From assembly GCA_003290165.1 (NCBI GenBank), contig QNQO01000221.1, positions 558,001 to 622,000 on the forward strand: a stretch of DNA of 64,000 nt, written 5' to 3'. The notes under the pieces were generated by a model. The model did no database searches and was not told the origin of the DNA. It saw only the letters and a list, made by a program, of their open reading frames with translations. Below, one piece after another: positions 33,030-44,242 of this stretch; position 1 is the stretch's first letter, and each line of letters opens with the position of its first letter. Both the position numbers and the translations under genes were made by a program. Origin of the DNA: Berberis thunbergii (taxonomy: Eukaryota; Streptophyta; Magnoliopsida; Ranunculales; Berberidaceae).

Positions 33030-36000
33030 AAAAAATTTTGCTTTCCTAAAGATGATATTATTCCGGTGAGTCCATGTGGAGAGGATGACCACTGTAAACT
33101 GAGATATCATTTCATCTTTAGAAGCTGGGTAAGCTATCATTGAATCCCAAACAAAGGTGAGAAAAGAAAGGGGGATTCAATACCAACATTGGTGTGACTC
33201 CAGATGATCGGGATAGGAATGAAAGCTAGAATCTATTAATGACTGGGCAAAGAAAAAAGAAATGTATGACATCCTCTGTATGACTTTCGCAGAAAGTGCA
33301 ACAGTCATCAATAAACATGTGAATCCGGGTGAGATTGGTTAGAATAGGCAGAATGTTCTGAGATAATTTCTACAGGAGAAGAAGGGCGTTGGCCGGTGCC
33401 TTGATCCACCAAATACCCCAAGTAATCTTTCTGTGTGTAAGAGAGCCAAGGGGGTGGAAGAGAGGAGGATGTCAGAGCCAAATCTCGAAGAACCAAGGAT
33501 TTAGTGACACTTTTAACTAAAATGACACTTTTTTTTGTGGAAGGTTCAGGTAAGTGTATCCGGGTCATCTGAGGGTCTTATAATGGTGTCCAATATATCA
33601 TTGGCAACAGGTTTTGGAAAAGTTGATTCAACTAAGGTCGTATTCCAAAAAACCCAATTGCTCGAGCAGGGGAGCCATAAATCCGAAATCTTGGTAAGAT
33701 AGATGTGAAACTAGGGAAATCATCCGCCAAAGAGAATCCTGGTTTAACCCAGCAATCATGCCACAATTTAATATTGTTTCCAAATCTGATTTGCCAAAGG
33801 AGATGATGTTTGATGGCATGAAAAGCTGTGAGACAACCACGCCATGCAAAATATGCAGAGAGCAGAGGCTTGCACATATGAAAAAGGTTTAGTTTCGACA
33901 ATAAATGGTCGTAAGCTGGGTTGTCAGATGTTGAGAAGATCTAGCAAGAAGCTGCCAAAACATTCTTAGCCATCAAGACGAAATTTTTGTTTCTTGCAGA
34001 AGGAATGGTCAACCCTCCAAGGTGATGAGGTAAACATATCCGTTGCCATGTGCGCAAATGATGAACATGTCAATTGGAACCATGCCACCAGAACTCCCTA
34101 GCAATCTTATCAATGGTGTTCGTGATAGCCTTGGGGAGGATGTAGGTTTGCATGGTGTAAACCAGAATGGAGTGAATAACCGACTTGATGAAAATCGTCC
34201 TCCCAACTTGGGACAAAACCTTAGCCCGCCAGACAGATAATTTGGTGTTAATTTTATCGGCCAAGAATTGGAAATCCGAGGCTTTCTTGTTAGAGATGAG
34301 AAAGGGTGTGCCCAGGTATTTGTCCTTAGGGTTATAGAACCAGGACCCTAGGATTGAATTAATCATACGGGCATGGCGCTGGTGAGCATTTGAGTTGAAA
34401 AAAATTGAGGATTTGTCAAAATTAACCGCTTAACCCGAGGTGGTGCAATAGGATGATAAAGTATCTTTAATCGCATGGGCTTCTGCCAGGGAAGCTCGGC
34501 AAAAGAGCATCAAATCATCAACATAAAGGAGATGGTTGATTGAAGGGGAATGGTGCCTAAGCTTGATTCCTTTTGATCTTATTATTAGATTCCGATTGGG
34601 TTAATAAGAGGAAGAGAACTTTAGGTATAAGATGAACAAGTAAGGAGAGAGGGGATCACCTTGTCGCAACTCTCTTGAGGAAAGGAGAGGCTCGAGAAGA
34701 AAATCGTTCAAGACCTAGAGGGATGTCGTAGAGATACATTGATTAATCATGGTGATCCAGTTTTCTGCGAATCCTAGGGCCCAAAAGATTTTGAGGAAAA
34801 ATGACCATTCCACTTGGTCATATGCCTTTGCCATATCAATTTAAATGGCCATCCATCATTGCTTTTTCCTTTTGCAATGTTTCATTTGAAAGAAAGATTC
34901 ATGAGCCAGGTTGACATTATCGGAGATAGACCGACCTTTGAGAAAGACCCCCTGGTTTGGAGAGATGATAGACTCCAAAAAAGGTTTAAGTCTATTGGCA
35001 AGAATCTTGGAAATAATTTTGTAGACAACATTGCAAAGCCCAATAGGTTTGAATTTGTTTGGGGAAACTGAGTTCTTAACCTTCAGGATCAAAACAATGA
35101 ATGTTTCATTAAGTTTGGGATCAAGGATGTTTCATTATCGGAGATAAATGTTTTTACTACAACTACAATGACATCATTCTTGAGAATAACCCAGTAATGT
35201 TGGAAAAAGAAGGCATGGAAGCCATTCGATCCTGGGGCTTTGTGACTACCCATCCCAAATAAAACTTGTTTGATTTCCTCCTCGAAAGGGATGGCAATGA
35301 GGGTTTCATTATCCACCGTCGTGATGATGGGATAGAAGAGATTCAAGATATTAGGTTGAGTATTCGGGTTACTAGATTGAAAAATATGAGAGAAATATTC
35401 ATTTAGTACCGAGCCCATGGACAAAGCAGTGGAATGCCAATTATTGTTGTTGTCCTTAAGTCTCAAAATAGTATTTTTCTTTCGGCAGAGGAGGGTGGAC
35501 AGATGAAAAAATTGAGTATTTCAATTTCCATCTTTGAGCCAGGAGTTGCCCGATTTGTTTCTCCAAAAGAGTTCATCCCGGAAGTAGAGTTTTGAAAGGC
35601 GGTCCTCTAGGGTAGCTATGGCTGAGGCATTAAGAGTGGAAGGTAAAGTTGTTTGTCGTTTATCTAAAGCTTCCAACGTTTCCTTAATGTTGCCCTAAAT
35701 GTTTCAAAAAACTATTATATTCCATCACGTGAGTGCATAATTGAGTTTTTTGGTTTTAAGATGAAAATTTTGGGAAGGGGAGGGGTGACATCTAAATAGC
35801 CATTGTAAATCTATAAGGTGATGACAACTAGGATCCCTAGCCCACATATGAAAGAAGTGAAAATGCTTTCTTAGCATTGATATTGGTGACAAGGGTTAAA
35901 CAAACTATTCTGTGATCCGAAGTAGGAGTATGAATAGTCTTAGCTGTAACCGAATAGAAGAGTGTCATCCAATCAGTGGGAGCTAAGATGCGGTCAAGTT

Positions 36001-36414
36001 TGGCCTTCACTCCGTGACCATTTTTTTTATTGTTCCATGTGAAAGGTGACCCGTGTAAAAGGAAATCAATCAAATGATGTGAGTTGAGAAAGTTCCTTAG
36101 GTGACGTATTGTTGAATCCATCACTTGACGTCTACCTAGCTTGTCTCGTTGGTCCAAGATAGCATTGAGATCACCCATAATAATAGTTGGACATTGGCTG
36201 AGTGCATATAACTGAGACAAGGACTTCCAAAAAGTGGTGCGGAGAGAGGGATTTGACTTTTCGTAAAAAAAATAATAGTCCAACTATCCTGAACAAAATA
36301 GTGATCAATAGAACAATAAATATAATATTTACAAGAAGAAATTATTGAGATAAAAATACTTTCTCTCCAGAAAAGCGCTAAAACGCTAGAAAGCCCAGAC
36401 GCCGAACTGTGCAT
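33030..36414 (-). pseudogene. LINE ORF2: endonuclease, reverse transcriptase and zf-RVT, degenerate
   Basis: From high to low coordinate the minus strand reads an AP-like endonuclease (36414-35837; MGDLNAI, HGSPFTWNN, SDHRIVCLTL), a linker with YFSHIFQSSNPNTQPNILN (about 35400), and reverse transcriptase. The latter has APGSNGFHAFFFQHYW, LANRLKPFLESIISPNQGVF, IDMAKAYDQVEWSFFLKIF, RQGDPLSPYLFILYL and YVDDLMLF. It ends with PKDKYLGTPFL and a zf-RVT region with TFCESYTEDVIHFFFLCP. More than ten stops or frame changes mean no functional polyprotein. Confidence 0.85.
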
Positions 36415-36584
36415 CCATGTCTATAACCAAGCCTTCAATGCATACAATCCATCCTGGAGCAGGTTTCCTTAGTTTCTGAAATAAACAAAATATCTACATT
36501 GGACTTGTGGGTGAGGGTCCTCAAAGATCTAAATGCTTAGGGCGGACCCTATGCCCCTTGTGTTCCTACTAAGGATCATGTCAA

Positions 36585-39253
36585 CTACGGTGACCTTACA
36601 ACTGCGGTCGCCATTGCCTTTGAAGCCGAGGGAGGGCCAGTAGAAGACTGGCTAGAAAATTTTGTATTTCCAGTATTAGGGAAAAGCTCAGTGGGGTGTA
36701 ACTGTCCCGCAATATTCCTAGGTATGTGGTCCCTTTGAGGCTGAGATTGAAGAGTAATTTCCACATAGTTCTGAAACTGGGTGTGCTCGTATGCTGATTG
36801 AAACGGTGTTTCCTGATATTCAATGGGTACCTCAACCATTTGTTTCTTAGTTAGAATCACCACTTCCTCATCTTCCCGTGCAATATTAAACTTTCGTTTG
36901 CCCTGGGGAGTACTAACCGAAGTGTGCTTACAATGAGTGGAGTTGATGGCCTGAATTGAGAACGATGATTATCCTGTGGTGGCATGAGGAGAATGCAACT
37001 GTCTATCCTGGTGCCTTGCCATCATTTTGGCTATTGTTATCCTTCTAGTTTCTTTCCCAAATTCAGCAAGAGGATTGGATGTCTCACTAATAAAACCTTC
37101 CTGATTGGCAAGGTTGTATTGAGTAGTCTGGAAAACACCCTGATCCTGAGTGTTTGGAACTCCTAATTGTGATGTAATTGGTATTCTAGCAGTTTGCATG
37201 AGTTCAAGAGTAGGTGGTTCCGCCAGAAAGAAGTCGATGATTGTGTAGATAGGCAGTGACTGAGGTTCAAAAATCTAGTCCGTGACTAAGAAAACAGTGT
37301 TGAGATGAAAGCCAGTTTGATGTGGAAACCCATTTGTGAAAGAATTCTACGCCCCTTGATTCTCCTCAAGTAGGTCACAGGAGCAGCAGGTGCAGTTAAT
37401 GTTGGAAGCGGGTCCCTGTGAGTCGATCGCATGTGTAAAGGGGCAGCGATGGTAGTCGGCTATGGAGTAGGGAGTATATTGTTACTACCATACCCATTTG
37501 TTGTGTGATGTGTAGAGAGGGGAGTCTGAAATGGAGCCGAACATGAAGACTGCAAGTTGTTGTTGATCTTGTCTGTAGGGAGAGTAGCACGTGTGGCAAT
37601 TAGTGGTTCCATCTCAAAATCATGAGTATAAGTAGAGGGTTTCGCCACGTGTCATGAGCAAAGTCCCTGTTTGCTGAGTTGAGAGAGAAGCCAAAGACAA
37701 CATGGTCTGATTGGCTGCTGTCGCTGGCAGTAAAAGCTTTTGTAGTTCCTCTGTGAGTGTAGATGATGCTGCAGTAGAAGACTGTGAATGACTTGTCAAC
37801 GCTGACTTTTGACATCGTGATTGGTGGAAAAGGAGAGTGGTAGTTGTGGAATGGAGGACAATGGAGTGTGAGTATCTTGAGTATTGAATGCATGTAGGGT
37901 AGGATGTGATTGGTCAGTAGAAGAACTAAGTGGAGAGGCAGTAGTTGTGGGGATAGGGGTTATTGCTATATTTGTGGTGGGGGTCGGTGAATTTAAGGTG
38001 GTAGTAATTGGTTGGGGTTCTGTAGCTATGGTGGAGTTATTGTTATCAGTGGTAGGTGGAGGGATGTCCCGCGTGGGTTCAGAGAGTGGAGAGAGTTAGG
38101 TCTGGGTCTGGCTCCATTCCATGGCTTGTGTAGATGCATTCATCAACTGCATTTCTAGATCATGATCAACGCGACTCGAGTTCTGAACGGTTAACATGGG
38201 TGTAACAAGGTTCCGACTTCAAGGATCTTGGGAAGGATCATCTACGTGATCTGATAACCAATGTGTCTCGGGATCCACTTCATTTGATCTGACGGTGGCT
38301 GAAGGACCTTCCCTAAAAGGTAGGGCTGAGGTTGCACTGTTGGTGAGTTCTGAGCTTGTATGAAACTCAAGCAGGCTGGTGTTGTCCTGCTCCGTTCTAG
38401 TACATCTTATACGAGAGTTAACTGTGAAGGGGAACACTCATTTCAAAACAATCAGATTGATCCTATGATTAGTCATAAAACTTGAAGCTTGGGTGTAATT
38501 AGGATAGGCATCACCAGCAACATGGCCAAACATACCACAACAAAAATAAAAACTAGGCGTGTTTTCGTAAACAAAATGAACCTGATAGATTCGACCATTT
38601 GATAACCCAAAACTGGTTTTCATCATATTGGGCAGTGCTTTTGAAGTATCCAATAACACCTTGAATATGATGAAAGGAATGTTCAAATCTTCCAACGCTT
38701 GAGTATCAACCTCCAGGAACTGTCCCAAGCAATTCGCAAGGACAATAACATTATGTAGGGAGAGTTTTCTAGGCGAAAATTCATGTATACGTATCCAACA
38801 TGGGACTGTATCAAAGTTGACTTCCCAATACCTGGGGGACCATTATTTAACTGATACTATCTTCCCCATAAGCGTCCAGGGACCCTCCAATATAACTTTA
38901 CATTTGTCCTTCTCATCACTGAATTACACCATGAAATACTGATTGGAATCATTCGGATGTCCATCTAGCAGTTCCACTTGAAAAGGCCAAGCAGTGGACC
39001 ATTGTGGTTTCATTCTTGTGGCAAAGTGGTCCTCCCTAATAAACTGAGAGTTATAATATTTAGCCACTGTAAGTAACTTGGTGGCTTCCTCATCCTCTTC
39101 CTTATTTTGAGTAAAGGAAGGTTCAGAAATAATGAGCTTGTTGGCAAAATGTTGACCAAGTTGGTGGATAATGGGATCCTGAGAAGTGGGTGAAGCAAAT
39201 TGTGCGCTTGAGATGGTTCGGGAGGGGATAGTCGAAGTGGAAGCCATTTGCAT
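36585..39253 (-). pseudogene. LINE ORF1 (nucleic-acid-binding protein), degenerate
   Basis: The N-terminal part (39253-38924) contains ATKLLTVAKYYNSQFIREDH, like the DUF4283-type start of plant L1 ORF1 proteins. The middle part (38728-38438) has a zinc-knuckle C-F-C-C-G-M-F-G-H-V-A-G-D. The remainder is a low-complexity, Ser/Thr/Pro-rich tail in several frames. Frame changes between the parts show decay. Confidence 0.7.
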
Positions 39254-40406
39254 GGTGGAGACTGGTTGTGCTTGAGTGGAGAAGATGGCAACATGTTGTT
39301 GTGAGGACGAGTGTTTAGTTAGTCATGAAGAGCGACCAGCTGATTGATGTAGAGTGGGTGGGGGAATGGGAATAGTCTGTTGGGTAGGCGTAGTAGTGCG
39401 TTAAGCTGGGGGTGTAGTTGAGTCCATGATTGGTTGGGGGAGAGATCGTTGTGGTGAGAAATGTGATGTAGTGGAGGAGAAGGAGATGAGTGATAATATA
39501 TAAGTGGGGTTGATAGGGTTAGGAGTGGGTTGAGTTTCCACTATGGTATCTTCATGGTTTAATATTGGGATGAGTGACAAGGGTGGTAGGTTGAAATTAA
39601 TATCTGGGCGAATTAATAGTGGAAAAAGTGACGGTTCGCGGAGGACTCCATGAAAAGGTGGCGAAGACAGTAGTGATCTTGGTGAGGTTGATTACCAGTT
39701 GTAGGAGCTGAAACGGCTTCAAAGGTTAGTGTAATGATTTCTTGTGAGTAAACTCGAAGGACAAAATGGGAGGGATGGTTTAATATATTGTGTGGACTTT
39801 GTGATGAGGCACAAAAAATGATGCAGGCGGTCTCATTTATTACAAGAAAAAGTTTTGATGTAAACCCTTTGTTAATTGCAAATGGTGCAAAGTCAAGACA
39901 ATTGATGGGGGAGTAGAGGCTGATGGGATACAGGGTGATAATTGGAAGAGTGTGTGGTTGATAGAGAGCAGTGAGACTGATGAAAGTGGCAACCTGCTCC
40001 CAGAAGGCGGCATGTCAAAGACCTGCAAGGAAGACACAGAGAAAATAATGAGAAAATGGGCTTAAAAAAGGTTTACACTTACCTTGGAGAGAGGTCCAGG
40101 AGAAGGGATTAAATATGATATGGGGGAGAGCATTTAGAGTGGGAGGAGATACTGTTGTAAAAGAGAGCGAAAGGAAGAAGATGAGAGAAAACAAACAACC
40201 GATGTTCAGGTAGAAGTAGCAAAACTATAGTAGAAAATGAGTTAAGAGTTCTCTGAAGTCAAGAGCTCAGGCATACCCAATATATGGTTCTGTAGTTCTG
40301 GTTGCTTAAACCAAACTTTGGTAAAAGGGAAGATTGTTTAGTGTGACTGGATGGTCGAATATGACCAACATGTGAATAGCCAAGCAATTGGTACCATTTA
40401 TGCCTC

Positions 40407-40420
40407 CACTAGCAAGTTTT
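40407..40420. repeat. Right target-site duplication of the L1-type LINE
   Basis: CACTAGCAAGTTTT, identical to 28820-28833. It marks the 5' end of the LINE, 256 bases upstream of the transporter start codon. Confidence 0.85.
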
Positions 40421-40675
40421 ATGCCAAAACCTCACGTAAATAGTGGATGCTCATCTAAAAATGGTAGGAGATGTTTAACCATGTCACCCAGAGCCATCTA
40501 ATTGGTCTGGTGCTCCTATTAGTTGACCTTTCAAAATCTTATAAGACCTGCTCGTTATTTCTGTTAACCTCCCCACCAACTCAACAAAGAAGGGGAAAAA
40601 AAAAAATCAAACTCAAATCTTTTCTTCTTCTTCCATCCTCTGCAACTGGTTAGGGTTTTATTCTCAAATCCCCAA

Positions 40676-42297
40676 ATGGAGAGCAAAACCCTAACCCCAT
40701 CACCATCACCACCATCTCTGCTTCCCACTCTCCTCTCCTCCTCCTCAAACCCTCAAAGAACCTTCCTTTGCTACCAGATCTCAGTCCTCCTCATCACATT
40801 CTCCGCCTACGCTTCCTTCCACGCCTCTCGAAAGCCCCCGAGCATCGTAAAGAGCGTTTTGGGGCCCGAATTGGGCGAAAATTCGATAAAAAATGGTACT
40901 GGTTGGGCACCCTTTGATGGGGAACAGGGGACTCACAGACTAGGTGAGCTAGATGTTGCTTTTCTTTCAGCTTACTCACTGGGGATGTATTTCTCTGGAC
41001 ATGTTGGCGATCGATTCGATCTTCGGGTTTTTCTTGTAATTGGGATGGTAGGAAGTGGTGTTTCTACTATAGTTTTTGGCCTGGGGTATTGGTTGGGCGT
41101 TCATAGATTAGGGTATTTTTTAGTTGTTCAAATTGTGAGTGGGTTTTTTCAGTCAATTGGGTGGCCTTGTGTGGTTTCGGTTGTGGGGAATTGGTTTGGG
41201 AAGGCGAAGAGAGGGTTGATAATGGGGATCTGGAATTCCCACACTTCATTCGGGAACATTGTTGGGTCTATTGTTGCAGCGTCCGTGTTGGAGTTCGGGT
41301 GGGGATGGTCTTTTGTGTTGCCTGGGGTGCTTATAATTGTAGTTGGGTTTTTTGTGTATTTGTTCTTGATTGTGAATCCGGAGGAAGTCGGGTTTGAGGG
41401 TTCGGGAAAGGAGGTTGAAATGAATGAGGAACTTGCAAGTGTGGGGAATTCGGAGGAGGATGAAGTTGGTCTTCTTGTGTCTGAACAATTAGATGTTCCG
41501 GATGCTATTGGGTTCTTGGATGCGTGGAGATTGCCCGGTGTTGCTCCCTATGCTTTCTGCCTGTTTTTCTCGAAGCTTGTGGCTTACACTTTCTTGTATT
41601 GGTTGCCCTTTTACATTAGGCACACAGGTACACATACATATATTGTCAATGAATGTAGTTTTCGTCATTTGGTTTCACATTGGTTTCCTTGTTAGTAGAG
41701 TAGTATCAATTGATAGTATATTGAAAACTCACTTAGTTTTATATTGGAATTGAAGCTGTGGCGGGTGTGCAGTTATCTCACAAAACTGCGGGGAACCTTT
41801 CAACTATATTTGATATTGGGGGGGTTATTGGTGGAATTTCAGCGGGCTACATTTCTGATAGAATAGAAGCTCGAGCTGTTACTTCAGTTTCTTTCTTGTT
41901 ATTATCCATTCCAGCTCTTATTCTATATCGAACATATGGAAGTATCTCCATGTTTATGAACATTGGGTTGATGCTTGTTTCCGGATTGTTTGTAAATGGT
42001 CCATACTCACTCATTACAACAGCCGTTGCAGCTGATCTTGGTACACAGACATTGATCAAAGGAAACTCTCGAGCCTTGGCGACTGTTACAGCTATTATAG
42101 ATGGTACTGGTTCTATTGGGGCAGCCCTTGGTCCTCTACTTACTGGTTATATTTCTACAAGAGGATGGAACAGTGTGTTTATGATGCTTATTGTAGCGAT
42201 TTTTTTGGCGGGACTCTTCTTGATCCACCTTGCAAAGGCTGAGATTATTAGTAAGATGAATGAGAGAAAATGGTTCTGGCGCAGCATACCGGCTTAA
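40676..42297 (+). CDS. G3Pp-like: Glycerol-3-phosphate transporter-like MFS protein (SLC37/G3Pp family), two exons, 497 aa
   Basis: Member of the organophosphate:phosphate antiporter branch of the major facilitator superfamily, predicted to move glycerol-3-phosphate or a related phosphate ester across a membrane. Exons are 40676-41627 and 41756-42297. The 128-base GT-AG intron splits an alanine codon (HT-A-VAGVQLS). About 12 hydrophobic segments are visible in two halves with a polar central loop (about residues 240-275, SGKEVEMNEELASVGNSEED). Family signatures are YASFHASRKPPSIVKSVLG, GDRFDLRVFLVIGMVGSG, FQSIGWPCVVSVVGNWFGKA, RGLIMGIWNSHTSFGNIVGS and NGPYSLITTAVAADLGTQ. The start follows a CT-rich leader and gives a Ser/Pro-rich N-terminus. 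The reading frame is intact. Substrate and membrane cannot be told from sequence. A large LINE ends 270 bases upstream, possibly shortening the promoter. Confidence 0.95.
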
Positions 42298-42700
42298 AGT
42301 ACTGCAGCGGAGTTCCAATTCATGTATGTTTTTTGTATCTCATTCCTTGTATTCATTTTGCATTTGATAAATTGTTACACAAATACCACACATACTATTT
42401 ACAAATGAAACACCATTCTACCATTTCATTTCCTTTTTGTTTCGTTCTTTCATTTATTTCGGCTCGAATTAGTATTATACCATTTGGATTGGCATATACT
42501 ACTGAGTAGTCATCAAGAGTAAGTTCTATTTATATTTTCTCTGAGAACTCGACACTCCTTATACTTTCTACATTGCCCTTTTGTTTGTTTTGTATTGCCA
42601 GAGTATGCGTATCGACTAATTGTGCATAATATTCATGCATAAAGCCTAAGAGGATTCTGTCACAAGTGCTTGTTTCTTATAATCATTTGCAAGGTACTTA
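42298..42700 (+). other. 3' flank of the transporter gene
   Basis: Presumed 3' UTR. It is AT-rich with pyrimidine tracts, no gene and no obvious polyadenylation hexamer that decides the end. It runs to the TTA target of the first MITE at 42698. Confidence 0.4.
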
Positions 42701-43035
42701 GGGTGTTCTGGTTGCATGCGTTTAATTCCATGGAATTCATATGGGAATGATATAGTTCTAACGCTAACTTGATCAAACCTTGGGGGAAAATTTTATCGCA
42801 AATCTAGATTTTATCAAAGCATGTGAGTTGAACTCTCATGATCATGTGAATCAAATTCTTTAGAAGAGGGGGGCAAAGGAGTTTATTCATGGAAGTTGAA
42901 CTCCCTCAAGAATTATGCATGGAACTAGTTTTCCCATCTCTAATGGGAAACCAAATCTTTGCCCCCCTTTAGAAACGAAATTCTTGGAAATAGTTTAAAT
43001 TTCCGTGTCTATTTTACATCCTATCAAAGAGACCC
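42701..43035. mobile_element. Tourist-like MITE A (335 bp), TTA targets
   Basis: Begins GGGTGTTCTGGTTGCATG after TTA (42698-42700) and ends CATCCTATCAAAGAGACCC before TTA (43036-43038). The ends are a diverged inverted pair. The interior contains inverted GAATTC-rich and AAGGAGTT-like words. A TTA duplication fits the PIF/Harbinger superfamily. It abuts MITE B, sharing the TTA between them. Confidence 0.6.
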
Positions 43036-43038
43036 TTA

Positions 43039-43356
43039 GGGTGTGTTTGGTAGGATGAAATCTTATTTCATGAGAATCCTTGATGGTGCTCCTACATTTA
43101 AGGTTAAATGGAGGTAGCACTCATTATTCATCAGTAGATTTTAATACCAATGATGAAATGAAAGTCTTATGAATATGAGAATCACACTCATTGGTCTTCC
43201 AAAGTATGTAATACTCATGTTCATGAGACTTTTATTTTTTACCATTGATCACAAAATCTAATGGTGAATTGATAAGTGAACATCAAATTAGCTTAGATGT
43301 AGATGGTCCCATCATGAATTATCATGAAATGTGATTCCATGTAACCAAACACACCC
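43039..43356. mobile_element. Tourist-like MITE B (318 bp), TTA targets
   Basis: Begins GGGTGTGTTTGGTAGGATG and ends CATGTAACCAAACACACCC, flanked by TTA at 43036-43038 and 43357-43359. The subterminal sequence (TTCATGAGAATC versus ATCATGAAATGTG) is also inverted. It is the same family as the copies in PP2C intron 1. Confidence 0.8.
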
Positions 43357-43359
43357 TTA

Positions 43360-44242
43360 GACTAAATGATTGCTAAAGTAGGAAATATTAGTGACCGTAT
43401 TTCCAGATGAAATTCCTACTTCTAGATTATCTTGTACTCCTATCCTAGGTACAATTTCATTTTTCAGACACCCAAATTATCTCTTGGTGATCCATGTGAG
43501 TTTACATTGCCAAAACAGAGTTCTTTTTTTTTGGCTACCATAAACATAATATTCACTAGTCATAATTTCAGGAGGATGAGAGCTCATAAGCATTATGCAA
43601 TGGAGGTGAAAACTTGTGGAAATCACCTAATGGAATCATATTCTCATTAGCAATAAAGCTACGCCTCCTTTAATCTCGTAGCATTTAATCTGATGGCAAT
43701 ACTATTCATTGCTGTTTGCTAACAATGTCAAATTGCCATGCGGCCCATGCCTCTTTGATGCACGTGGTCATCAATCTCAAAATCTCCTTTGCCCAAGCAC
43801 TTGTGATCTAATTTTACTCAAATCTCGTTGATCATGCTTTGGTGTTGTGAGTCACTTGGGAGCTCTTGCACACACCCGTGTTTCACTTATTGCAGTAGAT
43901 ACTTCTGATCTGGTGTCAACATATTAAAAATGTCGTGTTCTCATATTTGGGCTCTTTTTTTATTCCTAAATAAAATATGGGGTCAATCCATTCATTATTG
44001 GCTCACCTTACCTAGGGGGACCATGTTTTATATGCGTAGTAGAGTCGGGTACAAAATAAATAATATTGACGAGAGATATAGGCACTTATGCAAATTCTAC
44101 TCTGCCTGGTCATTGATATGAATCATCCTACCCAATGATAAAGCCGAAAACATAGTGTAGTACTAGACTACTAGTTGACTGGTGAATGTATATACAGTTA
44201 AATCTAAAGTGACACCTAAACTGTTACTAACATTCTCTCTCT
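43360..44242. other. Region between the transporter and PP2C genes
   Basis: No gene seen. It contains the presumed 3' UTR of the minus-strand PP2C gene near 44160-44242, where a (CT)n tract lies at 44232-44245. Other open frames are short and domain-free. Confidence 0.4.

Larger units (their letters stand above)
28834..40406 (-). mobile_element. L1-type LINE, near full length, degenerate, split by an LTR element
   Basis: Bounded by a 14-bp target duplication, with an A-rich 3' tail (plus-strand T run 28831-28848). Minus-strand order: 5' region (39300-40406); ORF1 with a zinc-knuckle part reading FVYENTPSFYFCCGMFGHVA (38438-38728); and ORF2. ORF2 has endonuclease (35837-36414, with TIIMGDLNAILDQRDKLG and TPTSDHRIV), reverse transcriptase (about 34070-35466, with NKFKPIGLCNVVYKIISKIL and YVDDLMLF), the zf-RVT region (about 33030-33600), and RNase H (29152-29568, with LTYDASFLPSSSQGAFGL). 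The reading frame resumes across the LTR insertion, with KAKFFTS joining QLLTLTRRTWTCWQK. Many stops and frame changes make it dead. The element itself is about 8.1 kb without the insert. Confidence 0.93.
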
